Of a stretch of DNA of 64,000 nt, positions 44,104 to 51,554 are shown piece after piece. Location: contig NZ_JPRN01000010.1 of the NCBI RefSeq assembly GCF_000737715.1, forward strand, positions 62,001 to 126,000, read 5' to 3'. Each line of letters opens with the position of its first letter. The stretch's first letter is position 1. The position numbers and the translations under genes are program-made. A model generated the notes under the pieces. It made no database searches. It saw nothing but the letters and a program-made list of their open reading frames with translations, and was not told where the DNA came from. The stretch is from Chryseobacterium sp. JM1. GTDB taxonomy: Bacteria > Bacteroidota > Bacteroidia > Flavobacteriales > Weeksellaceae.

Positions 44104-44574
44104 ATGAGCAAGGAACATCACTACAAAGCAACCATTCAATGGACAGGAAACAAAGGAACAGGCACCAGTAGCTATAGAAACTACGAAAGGAGTCATACCA
44201 TCCATATTGAAAACAAAGCCGTTATTGAAGGCTCTTCTGATCCCGCCTTCCGTGGAGATAAGACCAAACACAATCCTGAAGATTTGTTTCTTTCTTCCCT
44301 TTCCTCCTGCCATATGCTCTGGTATCTTCATTTCTGTTCTGAGGAAGGCATCATTGTCACCGATTACACCGATGAAGCTACCGGAATTATGACTGAATCA
44401 GCCGATGGGAGTGGGAATTTCACCTCAGTTGCATTATATCCTACTGTAATTGTTACGGAAGAATCCATGATTGAAAAAGCGAAGGAGCTGCATCATAAAG
44501 CAGGTCAGTTTTGTTTTATTGCCCGTTCGGTGAATTTTCCGGTGAAACATATCCCTACCGTGTTAGTTAAATAA
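44104..44574 (+). CDS. OsmC family protein
   Basis: A 156-residue protein of the OsmC/Ohr family, thiol peroxidases that reduce organic hydroperoxides. The two conserved cysteines are in LSSCHMLWYL and AGQFCFIARS, and DPAFRGDKTKHNPEDLFLSS is the family signature between strands and the first helix. It is cytoplasmic and probably dimeric. The 225-base gap that follows is AT-rich and belongs to the next gene's promoter. Confidence 0.88.
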   Translation: MSKEHHYKATIQWTGNKGTGTSSYRNYERSHTIHIENKAVIEGSSDPAFRGDKTKHNPEDLFLSSLSSCHMLWYLHFCSEEGIIVTDYTDEATGIMTESADGSGNFTSVALYPTVIVTEESMIEKAKELHHKAGQFCFIARSVNFPVKHIPTVLVK

Positions 44575-44799
44575 TTTTTATTTTAGACTAAACACCACCA
44601 AAACATTCACTAATACAACATATTAACTACAATAACTCTAAAATTCAGATTCAAAATTCCACAATAAGAGAATTATTTATCAAATAATCAATAAAATTTC
44701 AATTTTACAATCATTTATTGTGTAAAAAATTACAATTAATTGTTATTTTTATGTAAAATGTAAAGTTTTTTTTATATTTTTATATAAACAAAACTAACC

Positions 44800-45450
44800 A
44801 TGATGAAACCGAGATTAACCATTTTTGATGAGCCATTACTGTATACAGAAGGTTTATCAAAACTGCTCTCACAGAGCAAAATTTTTAACACGATTGACAT
44901 TTGTAATTCTTATGAACCCTTATTTGAACAATTAAAAGAAGATCCCCCTGAAATCCTGGTCATAAGCTCCAATATGCTGATGCTTACCGATATTTTCAGA
45001 CTTGTAGAAGACATCACCTCAAAAGACAAAAAAATCAAGATTATTGTCATAGGCAATAGTTATGATATGATTGATATCCGGAAGCTTTTTAACAAAGGTA
45101 TAAAGAGCTATCTTGACAAAAACAGCAGATACGATGAATTCCTGAAATCCATCAATGCACTGCTCTTGAATGAGATCTATATCTGCGACAACGCAAAAGA
45201 AAGAATGATCAACTTTATCAGCAGTGAGGAAGGAAAACCCAATCCTCACATCAAAGAACCTCTCACACGCAGAGAAATGGAGATCCTTAAACTGATATGC
45301 GACGGCTTCAGCAGCAAAGATATTTCTGAAAAACTTTTTATCAGTATCAATACCGTAGAAACCCACCGCAAAAGAATTCTCCTCAAATTAAACGCAAAAA
45401 ATTCCGTAGGAATCGTAAAATATGCCTTAGAAAACCACATTATTGATTGA
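44800..45450 (+). CDS. LuxR-type regulator with degenerate receiver, next to curli genes
   Basis: A 216-residue regulator. The receiver-like domain keeps an acidic pair (FDEP) and the late Lys (LDKNS), but the phospho-site position is Ser56 (ILVISSNML), so it cannot be phosphorylated as a normal receiver. The LuxR/FixJ helix-turn-helix is canonical (LTRREMEILKLICDGFSSKD, ISINTVETHRKRIL). It is convergent with the curli locus. E. coli CsgD, the curli master activator, also combines a non-canonical receiver with a LuxR-type domain, so this may be the functional counterpart. Confidence 0.85.
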   Translation: MMKPRLTIFDEPLLYTEGLSKLLSQSKIFNTIDICNSYEPLFEQLKEDPPEILVISSNMLMLTDIFRLVEDITSKDKKIKIIVIGNSYDMIDIRKLFNKGIKSYLDKNSRYDEFLKSINALLLNEIYICDNAKERMINFISSEEGKPNPHIKEPLTRREMEILKLICDGFSSKDISEKLFISINTVETHRKRILLKLNAKNSVGIVKYALENHIID

Positions 45451-45463
45451 TGAAAACCATTTC

Positions 45464-45520
45464 GTTTCAGCTCCAAAAAAAATCCAAACCTTCGGTTTGG
45501 ATTTTTTTTGGAGCTGAAAC
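45464..45520. terminator. Perfect 27-bp bidirectional terminator hairpin
   Basis: Two 27-base arms (45464-45490 and 45494-45520) are exact reverse complements with a three-base TTC loop. They contain A8 and T8 tracts, so the hairpin can terminate in both directions between the regulator and the convergent curli operon. Confidence 0.85.
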
Positions 45521-45524
45521 GCTC

Positions 45525-45740
45525 TAGTAAATTTTGCTTCACAAGTGAATGGTGAATGGTAGATTCAAGAGCCAAGATACTAGATTTCAGACATTGGTAT
45601 TATAGTACTGGTGGCTTCGGCAACCTCAGCCACCAGATACTGTCATCATTTGATATAGTCTCCACTCCTATAACTCTAAAAATACTTCAACCCGAATCAC
45701 GTATCCCGCACCCTAAAACCCTCCTACTCTCAAACTCGGA
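45525..45740. repeat. Modular degenerate intergenic repeat (family A) with hairpin
   Basis: It contains AATTTTGCTTCACAAGTGAA, GATTCAAGAGCCAAGATACT, the CTGGTGGCT / AGCCACCAG hairpin at 45608-45636, and CACCCTAAAACCCTCCTACTC. It fills the remainder of the gap between the terminator and the propeller lipoprotein stop. Confidence 0.6.
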
Positions 45741-45750
45741 CCTCGCATCA

Positions 45751-47262
45751 CTACTCATAATCCGGCATTTCCCCGTTACTGAAGAGAGATGCTCTCGAAA
45801 GATCGGTCATGGTACTGTTGAGATCAATAGCCATTACATTTTTCTGAGAAATATTATCGTTGGAGGTGTTCATAAAGATAATCTGGGCATTGTTCGGAGA
45901 AAACCTTGGATCAAGATCGTTGGTTCCGAGTGGTTTTTCGCTTTCTGCAGAAATATCATATATAGTGTCGGTCGTTATATTATAGATAAAAATATGAGAA
46001 TCGAGCTGGCGGTAATTGCCGCTGCCATCCAGGTATCCTGACAGATCTCTTGTGTATACGAGCATTTGTCCGTCTACCGAGAAATTAAGTCCGCCTGAGG
46101 CTCCTGCTGATCCTGTCAGAATAGTTTTTAAAACACTTCCCATCATATCAATGATGTAGATCTTCGTATTGTACCCGTTAAAATCATTCGTTTTTAAAGC
46201 GATTCTGCTGCCGTCGTAGCTCCAGTCACATTCGGAGATCATACTGCCGTCCGGAGTTGTGTATACCAGCGCAAGGCCACTTCCGTCTTTATTAATTCTG
46301 TATAATTTATTAAAATTGGAATAGAGAATTTCCTGGCCGTTGGTACTCCATGCGAAATCCATTTCATAATTATTAAAACCAGCAGCCGGTACTGTGGTTA
46401 CTTTAAAAGGATTGGATCCGTCTGGGTTTACCGTGTAAATATGGGTACTTCCACCTTCGGTCCGTAGAAATGCAATCAGTCCTGCATTGTTATTTTTTCT
46501 CGGCCTCCAGCTGTTATAGGACGAATTGGTCAGTTGAAAACTGTTTCCTTGTCCATCCGTAGACATGATCACAAAATTACCGTTCTGTTTCTGTACATAA
46601 TGGTAACGGTTGGCCGGAACCGTATTGGTGGTAAATTTACTGATTGAACTTAAAACTGGCGGGTGAATGCCGTCCGAAACAGACACCTGCCAGAAGTAAC
46701 TAACACCAAACTTCAAATTTGAAAGCGAATAATGCTTCACCGTCAAATCATTAACCTGAATCACATGAGTATCGAGGTTATTTTTAATTGTTAAACTATA
46801 TTTTAAAACATCAGCCGTATCAGTATCTGTAGCAGTCCACGTCAGTTCGACGTTCAAAGGCTGGTTCACCGCATTATCTACCGGACTTAGCAGCTGCGGT
46901 GCTGAGGGAGGAGAATTAAGTGATTCATCATCGTCCATTTCAAAAACCACGGTGACTACCTGGTTTTGGGTTTGCATATTAACACCCTGAAAAGTGGTAA
47001 TATAGCCGGACAGTTCTGCTTTCACAGAATAATTTCCAAGCGGCATGGCAGCAATTTCGAATGTACCGTCTGTCCCGCTGAAAACCGTCTGTGTAGTGGG
47101 TGCTGTAAAAATTTTCACATTAGGAATGGGCACATTGGTACCTCTTTTTACAACTTTTCCTTTCAATATTCCTGTCTGAGCCTGGTCCACAAGATCTTCA
47201 CTGCATGAAAACAGACAAAAAGTAAGGATCAATATGCTGAGTATTTTGATTAAAGTTTTCAT
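45751..47262 (-). CDS. Curli-operon lipoprotein with CarboxypepD-like, Fn3-like and beta-propeller domains
   Basis: A 503-residue lipoprotein (lipobox CLFSC) and last gene of the csgB operon. Domains in order: a carboxypeptidase regulatory-like fold (ILKGKVVKRGTNVPIPNVKI, residues about 32-110), a fibronectin III-like domain (APQLLSPVDNAVNQPLNVEL to about 225), and a TolB/PD40-type propeller with blades such as FAWSTNGQEILYSN, CDWSYDGSRIALK and LNFSVDGQMLVYTRD. It is probably on the outer surface or periplasmic face of the outer membrane. It has no counterpart in the E. coli csg operons; a fibre-anchoring role is speculation. Confidence 0.75.
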   Translation of the reverse strand: MKTLIKILSILILTFCLFSCSEDLVDQAQTGILKGKVVKRGTNVPIPNVKIFTAPTTQTVFSGTDGTFEIAAMPLGNYSVKAELSGYITTFQGVNMQTQNQVVTVVFEMDDDESLNSPPSAPQLLSPVDNAVNQPLNVELTWTATDTDTADVLKYSLTIKNNLDTHVIQVNDLTVKHYSLSNLKFGVSYFWQVSVSDGIHPPVLSSISKFTTNTVPANRYHYVQKQNGNFVIMSTDGQGNSFQLTNSSYNSWRPRKNNNAGLIAFLRTEGGSTHIYTVNPDGSNPFKVTTVPAAGFNNYEMDFAWSTNGQEILYSNFNKLYRINKDGSGLALVYTTPDGSMISECDWSYDGSRIALKTNDFNGYNTKIYIIDMMGSVLKTILTGSAGASGGLNFSVDGQMLVYTRDLSGYLDGSGNYRQLDSHIFIYNITTDTIYDISAESEKPLGTNDLDPRFSPNNAQIIFMNTSNDNISQKNVMAIDLNSTMTDLSRASLFSNGEMPDYE

Positions 47263-47273
47263 AGTTCATGTTT

Positions 47274-48638
47274 TTATTTGTTTCCAAGGTAAAAATTGAT
47301 TCCAAGTGCAAAGCGGAGTGCCTGGTCTTTTCTTTTTCCATTGACCAAACCTTCCCAGTTATCTTTAAAACCGATATCATACTGTGAGGAAGCCCGGATT
47401 GCGGTATTATTACCGATCATGTATTCCAGTCCGCCGCCAACCTGCCCCTTGTACTGAGGTTTGTATTTTGAAAACATAGCTCCCGCGCCGCCATAAACAT
47501 AAGGACTGAATCTGTATTTTGGGAACAGTAGAAACTCCAGATTAAGCTCGGGAACTACATAGCTTCTTTTAATAATATTTTTATTCTCTAAAGTGAAATA
47601 ACCAACGCTGGTTTCAATATTGAAATTGGGACTTATAAAGTATTTCATTCCCAGTTTTCCACCTGCATTCATTTTAGGATTTACGTAGTCATCTTTGATT
47701 TTCTGAGCTTCCACATTCGCAAAAACGGACATTTTCTGTCTGTAATTTTCCGGAAACTTATTACCAACCGTTCTGCCTACATTATCTTCCTGTTCTTTGT
47801 TATAATCATTGATTAAAGACTGATAACCCGTTAAATTCTCAGATGCTTTTCCCCATATCTTATCCCTGATCCCTTCGACGATTAAGGATCTTACCGCTTT
47901 TTCGATGGCTTCGGTGACAGCAAGCTGTACCGGTTCATTTTGAGTAAGTCCAACTTCAGCTTCCAGAAGTCTTTCCGTATCAATATATCTGAAAAAACTT
48001 CCGTTGACGCTGGTGGAAAGTATGGTTTTGGAAATATAAACAGTTTTTAGAATTTCACCGTTCAGCGTGGAAACAGCCCGCAGATAAATGGTAATTCTGT
48101 CCTGGCGGTACTGTGTAGAAGCGCCTATTCCGAAGTATCTCGCACCGAGGCCTCCGGTCATGACATTGCTGTCATAAGAGATCACGCCGCCTTCGAGAAG
48201 AATTCCTGCATAAAGAAGTGGCGGAAGGGATTGGCTGTTTTTATCAGCTTCTTTATTGTATTCCTGTCTGGTGGACCGGATAATCTGTCTTTCGTTTAAA
48301 AGATTGGCGATATTTTCCCTTTCAATGGGGATAAACCACCGGCTGTCTTCCAGTGCTTTGATCAGAATCGTAGTAGTTCCCTGCGGAACAGCCGTACTCC
48401 AGTTGTTTCCGTTTTCAGACGGTTTATACTGGCCGGTCTGGTCTCTGAATTTGTAGACGCCGATGACTATTTTTTCTTTGGGAAGCGGAAGGTTTTTCAA
48501 TTCCGCGGTAGAGGGAGTAAGCTCTCCCATAGTGGATCTTTCAGGATCGGAAGGAAGACCCAGTATCGAACTGCAGGCCTGCATTACACACAGCAGGAAC
48601 GTACAGAAAAAAATTCTGGTGTAAGTGTAAGTTCTCAT
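47274..48638 (-). CDS. csgG: Curli export channel CsgG with C-terminal barrel-like extension
   Basis: A 454-residue lipoprotein. Residues 1-285 are CsgG-like: lipobox after MQACS, KIVIGVYKFRDQTGQYKPSE, GTTTILIKALEDSRWFIPIE and LLYAGILLEGGVISYDSN, the fold that builds the nonameric outer-membrane curlin pore. E. coli CsgG has 277 residues, so about 165 extra residues follow. These show alternating aromatic strands (KLGMKYFISPNFNIETSVGY, FSPYVYGGAGAMFSKYKP) ending RFALGINFYLGNK, an outer-membrane beta-barrel-like pattern with a terminal aromatic strand. It is preceded by csgF. Confidence 0.9.
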   Translation of the reverse strand: MRTYTYTRIFFCTFLLCVMQACSSILGLPSDPERSTMGELTPSTAELKNLPLPKEKIVIGVYKFRDQTGQYKPSENGNNWSTAVPQGTTTILIKALEDSRWFIPIERENIANLLNERQIIRSTRQEYNKEADKNSQSLPPLLYAGILLEGGVISYDSNVMTGGLGARYFGIGASTQYRQDRITIYLRAVSTLNGEILKTVYISKTILSTSVNGSFFRYIDTERLLEAEVGLTQNEPVQLAVTEAIEKAVRSLIVEGIRDKIWGKASENLTGYQSLINDYNKEQEDNVGRTVGNKFPENYRQKMSVFANVEAQKIKDDYVNPKMNAGGKLGMKYFISPNFNIETSVGYFTLENKNIIKRSYVVPELNLEFLLFPKYRFSPYVYGGAGAMFSKYKPQYKGQVGGGLEYMIGNNTAIRASSQYDIGFKDNWEGLVNGKRKDQALRFALGINFYLGNK

Positions 48639-48663
48639 GGTAAGTCTGGTTTTTAGTTATTTT

Positions 48664-49074
48664 TTATTTTGGAATGACGATCTCGGACTGATCACCTGAA
48701 CTGGTATCCAAAATATTGATCAAAAGTCCCTGGGCTGTAGTGGTAATCTGCAGATAAAGCGAACCGAAAAGATAATTCCCGGGCTTCAGGCTGCCCTCCC
48801 CGAACTGATCTTCAAACAATTTTCTGGACAGCTCGCTCAGCACCTGCCTGTTGAGGCTCTGACTGAAACTGTCTAGAGAATTAACGTTATCGAGCAAACT
48901 GCTGTAATCATCTTTTTCATCAAACTGATTTTGGGCATTTGCTGAACTTAAAAGCCACTGATAGTTAAACGTATCTCCTCCGAATGCCGGATTGATGGGC
49001 TTATAAACGAGCTGCTGAGATTTTCCGGAGAAAATACCCGCAATAAAGGTCAAAATAATGATAAAAGTTTTCAT
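48664..49074 (-). CDS. csgF: Curli assembly factor CsgF
   Basis: A 136-residue exported protein with a signal peptide and the CsgF signature LVYKPINPAFGGDTFNYQWL right after cleavage, the segment that in E. coli inserts into the CsgG pore. The rest is helical then beta-rich (GNYLFGSLYLQITT). It couples secretion to nucleation by CsgB at the surface. It sits 11 bases after csgE in the csgB operon. Confidence 0.92.
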   Translation of the reverse strand: MKTFIIILTFIAGIFSGKSQQLVYKPINPAFGGDTFNYQWLLSSANAQNQFDEKDDYSSLLDNVNSLDSFSQSLNRQVLSELSRKLFEDQFGEGSLKPGNYLFGSLYLQITTTAQGLLINILDTSSGDQSEIVIPK

Positions 49075-49085
49075 GGCGGACGTTT

Positions 49086-49820
49086 TTAGTAGATGAATTC
49101 ATTTTTAATGAGGTTTTTCTTTGCATTAAATTCTTTGATATATTTCAAGCTGGCTGCCAGCTGTTCTTTCAGGTAATCTTCGCTTGGGTTGGTCATAAAA
49201 CTGTAAATCACTTTATCATCAATCTGGATGTTGATCTGGCCACTGGTCCCGCGGAGTGGAAGTTCGGAAATAGTCACTGCACCACTGCTTTTATCAGGAA
49301 TCTGGCTGTACTGCATATAAAAAAGATCATAAAAGTCTTTCCCGACCTTTGTTTTGGTTTCGTCAATGGTGAGTCCTTTCAGTTCAAAGACGGCATCTTC
49401 TTCTACTTTGGCTGTTTTCTTTTTGAACAGATCGGTATTGATTTCAAGACTGTCTTTCGCGATCATTTTCTGGGTTTCTTCATCTTTTACGTAGAGGAAA
49501 GCTTTCAGAGCATCTTTCGGTTCAAGATTCACATTGATCTCAGATAAAACCTTTACTTCATTGGGATTGATGGAAAATTTACCGCTTTGCTGGTTATTGG
49601 AGAGATTGCCGGTATTTCCCTTTTTAATGGAAATCAAAAGATAGTTCAGCTCTTTGTATACGGCAGTATTATTGGTAACAACGGCTTTGAGATTAATCTG
49701 ATTTTCGAGGATGCTTTTTTCAATCCTTGCGTTCACTTTTTTATCTTCCTGCCCATCAACCGTCGCAGACAGGAAGATAAATAAAGTGCACAGATTTAAG
49801 GAATATAAAAATTTCATCAT
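49086..49820 (-). CDS. csgE: CsgE with an N-terminal CsgH-like domain
   Basis: A 244-residue exported protein, about twice the length of E. coli CsgE (129). The C-terminal half (from about 140, ELKGLTIDETKTKVGKDFYD, LRGTSGQINIQIDDKVIYSF) is CsgE, the periplasmic adaptor that caps CsgG and passes it curlin. The N-terminal half (residues about 24-130, with NNQQSGKFSINPNEVKVLSE) is a beta sandwich resembling CsgH, the curlin-amyloid inhibitor of Alphaproteobacteria. This looks like a chaperone-adaptor fusion. The CsgH assignment is by eye. Confidence 0.8.
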   Translation of the reverse strand: MMKFLYSLNLCTLFIFLSATVDGQEDKKVNARIEKSILENQINLKAVVTNNTAVYKELNYLLISIKKGNTGNLSNNQQSGKFSINPNEVKVLSEINVNLEPKDALKAFLYVKDEETQKMIAKDSLEINTDLFKKKTAKVEEDAVFELKGLTIDETKTKVGKDFYDLFYMQYSQIPDKSSGAVTISELPLRGTSGQINIQIDDKVIYSFMTNPSEDYLKEQLAASLKYIKEFNAKKNLIKNEFIY

Positions 49821-49827
49821 GTGTGTT

Positions 49828-50226
49828 TTAATAATTTCTCATGAAAATGGTTTTGTTGTCACCTTTTACACTGATCTGCATTCCGTCTGAGATGCTGTTG
49901 CTTCCGGTAATATCAATAATATTGTTATTTCCCTGAGCGGTAACGGCAGTTTTGGTTTCTTGATTTGTAAATGAATTAATGAAAAAAAGTGTATTGAAGT
50001 CTCCCAGTTGCTGAATGGCAATATTGGTCTTATCATTAAGAGAAAGTTCCGCGCTATTGTTATCTCCTATCTGGAGAACGCTGGAGCCATAAAGCCCCTG
50101 CTCTGTCTGCTGTCTTGCCATAAGATCTAGAACCGTCCTGCTGTTGAGCTTATCCCAGTCTACCTGCTGTGCCTGCACAAACAGTCCTGCGAAAAGTGTA
50201 AAGGCACCCCACCCGAGTTTCAACAT
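49828..50226 (-). CDS. csgB: CsgB-like curli nucleator
   Basis: A 132-residue exported protein with a signal peptide (MLKLGWGAFTLFAGLFVQAQ) and imperfect curlin-type repeats (LQIGDNNSAELSLN, IQQLGDFNTL, VTAQGNNNIIDI, ISVKGDNKTIF). Fewer and more degenerate repeats than CsgA fit a nucleator on the cell surface. The start is set at 50226, downstream of a -7 box. It is the first gene of the csgB-E-F-G-lipoprotein operon, while csgA is transcribed separately, the reverse of the enteric arrangement of csgBA together. Confidence 0.75.
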   Translation of the reverse strand: MLKLGWGAFTLFAGLFVQAQQVDWDKLNSRTVLDLMARQQTEQGLYGSSVLQIGDNNSAELSLNDKTNIAIQQLGDFNTLFFINSFTNQETKTAVTAQGNNNIIDITGSNSISDGMQISVKGDNKTIFMRNY

Positions 50227-50287
50227 GGTCTTAATTTTTAATAAAGGTACATGAATAGAGTATTTGGAAAAACACACCCAGCAGGTA

Positions 50288-50295
50288 CAAATATA
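50288..50295 (-). promoter_or_regulatory. -7 box of the csgB operon
   Basis: TATATTTG on the minus strand, 62 bases before the csgB ATG and downstream of the csgA terminator. Confidence 0.6.
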
Positions 50296-50333
50296 AAATC
50301 ACGGTTTCCGGGTATGTTTATCATTAAAAGCTT

Positions 50334-50364
50334 AAAAAAGGAGAAAACCGCAGCCTCTCCTTTT
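50334..50364 (-). terminator. Terminator after csgA
   Basis: AAAAGGAGA and TCTCCTTTT pair perfectly around an 11-base loop; the minus strand continues in T residues. It separates csgA from the csgB operon. Confidence 0.85.
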
Positions 50365-50386
50365 ATGCTTGATTACAGTACATGAA

Positions 50387-51205
50387 TTAGTTGGATTGGT
50401 TAACGATCATTGAGTTTCCGTTACCCATCTGAGTTCCTACGTGGATGTGAGAATCTCCGCTTTGAGCTACCCATGTAAAGTTATTGTTACCCATCTGAAC
50501 ATCAATCGCTGTGTTGGAATCACCTAACTGAACTTGGTACAATTGGTTACCGTTTCCAATCTGAACTCCCAGAGCAGTGTTGTCATCACCTACCTGAACA
50601 GAAGCAGCAATATTGTTGTTACCTCCCTGATCGTGTGTTGCACTGTTATCATTACCATCCTGATATTGCACTAAAAGGTTATCGTTACCTACCTGAAGAC
50701 CGCTTGCATCATTTCTTCTTCCAAGCTGAATCTGATAAGCATCATTTCCGTTACCTAACTGAATAGCTGAAGCATCATTTCTTCTTCCATCCTGATATTG
50801 TACTACTGCATTTCCTATTCCCAGCTGTAAAGAAGACGTTTCATTTCTTCTTCCGATCTGAGTCTGTTCTGTGGAGTTTAATGCTCCCAACTGCCAGGTT
50901 GTTGCAGAGTTTCTGTTTCCTGTCTGGCTTACATCATTGGTATTACCTATTCCGGCTTGATCTACGTCTATTGAGTTTCTGTTTCCGATACTTTCAGCCG
51001 TATTAATATTGAGAACACCTACCTGATCGATATCTGCCGTATTACGGTTTCCATCCTGTGTTAAAGAGTTGATGTTTAAAAGCCCTGTCTGGCTAACAGT
51101 AGCAACGTTCAAGTTTCCAATCTGGGCAGTAAGATCAATGTTTGATTGTGCGAAGCCGAAACTCATGGCCATTAGTGTAAATACACCTGTGATAAAGTTT
51201 TTCAT
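50387..51205 (-). CDS. csgA: Major curlin subunit CsgA-like
   Basis: A 272-residue exported protein (signal peptide MKNFITGVFTLMAMSFGFAQ) made almost wholly of 11-residue units with the pattern xxQxGxxNxxx (for example TAQIGNLN, VSQTGLLN, IDQVGVLN, TWQLGALN, IQLGRRNDASG). I count 22 such units, that is 11 curlin repeats; E. coli CsgA has 5. They would stack as a long two-sided beta solenoid, the amyloid fibre subunit. Its own promoter and terminator allow high expression apart from the secretion operon. Confidence 0.9.
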   Translation of the reverse strand: MKNFITGVFTLMAMSFGFAQSNIDLTAQIGNLNVATVSQTGLLNINSLTQDGNRNTADIDQVGVLNINTAESIGNRNSIDVDQAGIGNTNDVSQTGNRNSATTWQLGALNSTEQTQIGRRNETSSLQLGIGNAVVQYQDGRRNDASAIQLGNGNDAYQIQLGRRNDASGLQVGNDNLLVQYQDGNDNSATHDQGGNNNIAASVQVGDDNTALGVQIGNGNQLYQVQLGDSNTAIDVQMGNNNFTWVAQSGDSHIHVGTQMGNGNSMIVNQSN

Positions 51206-51235
51206 TTTGGTAAAATTAATTGGTTAATAGTATGA

Positions 51236-51355
51236 CAAAGGTATACGCTTAACCCAAGCGAGAAACCACTGCTAAAGTGTAAATTTTAAAAATCACTGTT
51301 TACCGTTCCGGTTGTAACTGTTTACCTTTTTCTCTGTGTAACGTGTTTCAGTTAC
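51236..51355 (-). promoter_or_regulatory. csgA promoter with tandem upstream repeats
   Basis: The -7 box is TACCTTTG (minus strand, 51236-51243). Upstream are two direct repeats of ACTGTTTACC (plus strand, 51295-51304 and 51317-51326), 22 bp apart; the distal copy lies in the palindrome GTAACTGTTTAC. A further GTAAC / GTTAC inverted repeat is at 51338-51355. The rest of the gap to 51540 is AT-rich, with nothing else seen. Confidence 0.6.
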
Positions 51356-51554
51356 GTGAAAACACGGTACGCTATCATCGTGATTTCCACATCAATATAT
51401 AAAATAACTCTAATTTTATGAAATAAAAAAAATAATCATTTTCTCAACCCTGAATTTTTAAATCTTTGAATTTTTAAATTTTTAAATCTTTCTGAATGGT
51501 TAATTAATGTTAACGCCTATTCTTTTCTTCAGTATATATTGCTAAATTTGAGCT

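Noticed and set aside
44086-44331. 81-codon minus-strand frame over the OsmC gene
   Set aside because: The plus-strand OsmC frame has both conserved cysteines and full length; the minus frame is a shadow.
4613-45560. Family A repeats as remnants of insertion sequences
   Set aside because: No transposase fragments, terminal inverted repeats or target duplications were seen; modules are shuffled and degenerate instead.
50387-51205. Regular short repeats that could suggest a CRISPR array
   Set aside because: The periodicity is 33 bases in frame and encodes curlin units with a signal peptide; there are no unique spacers between identical repeats.
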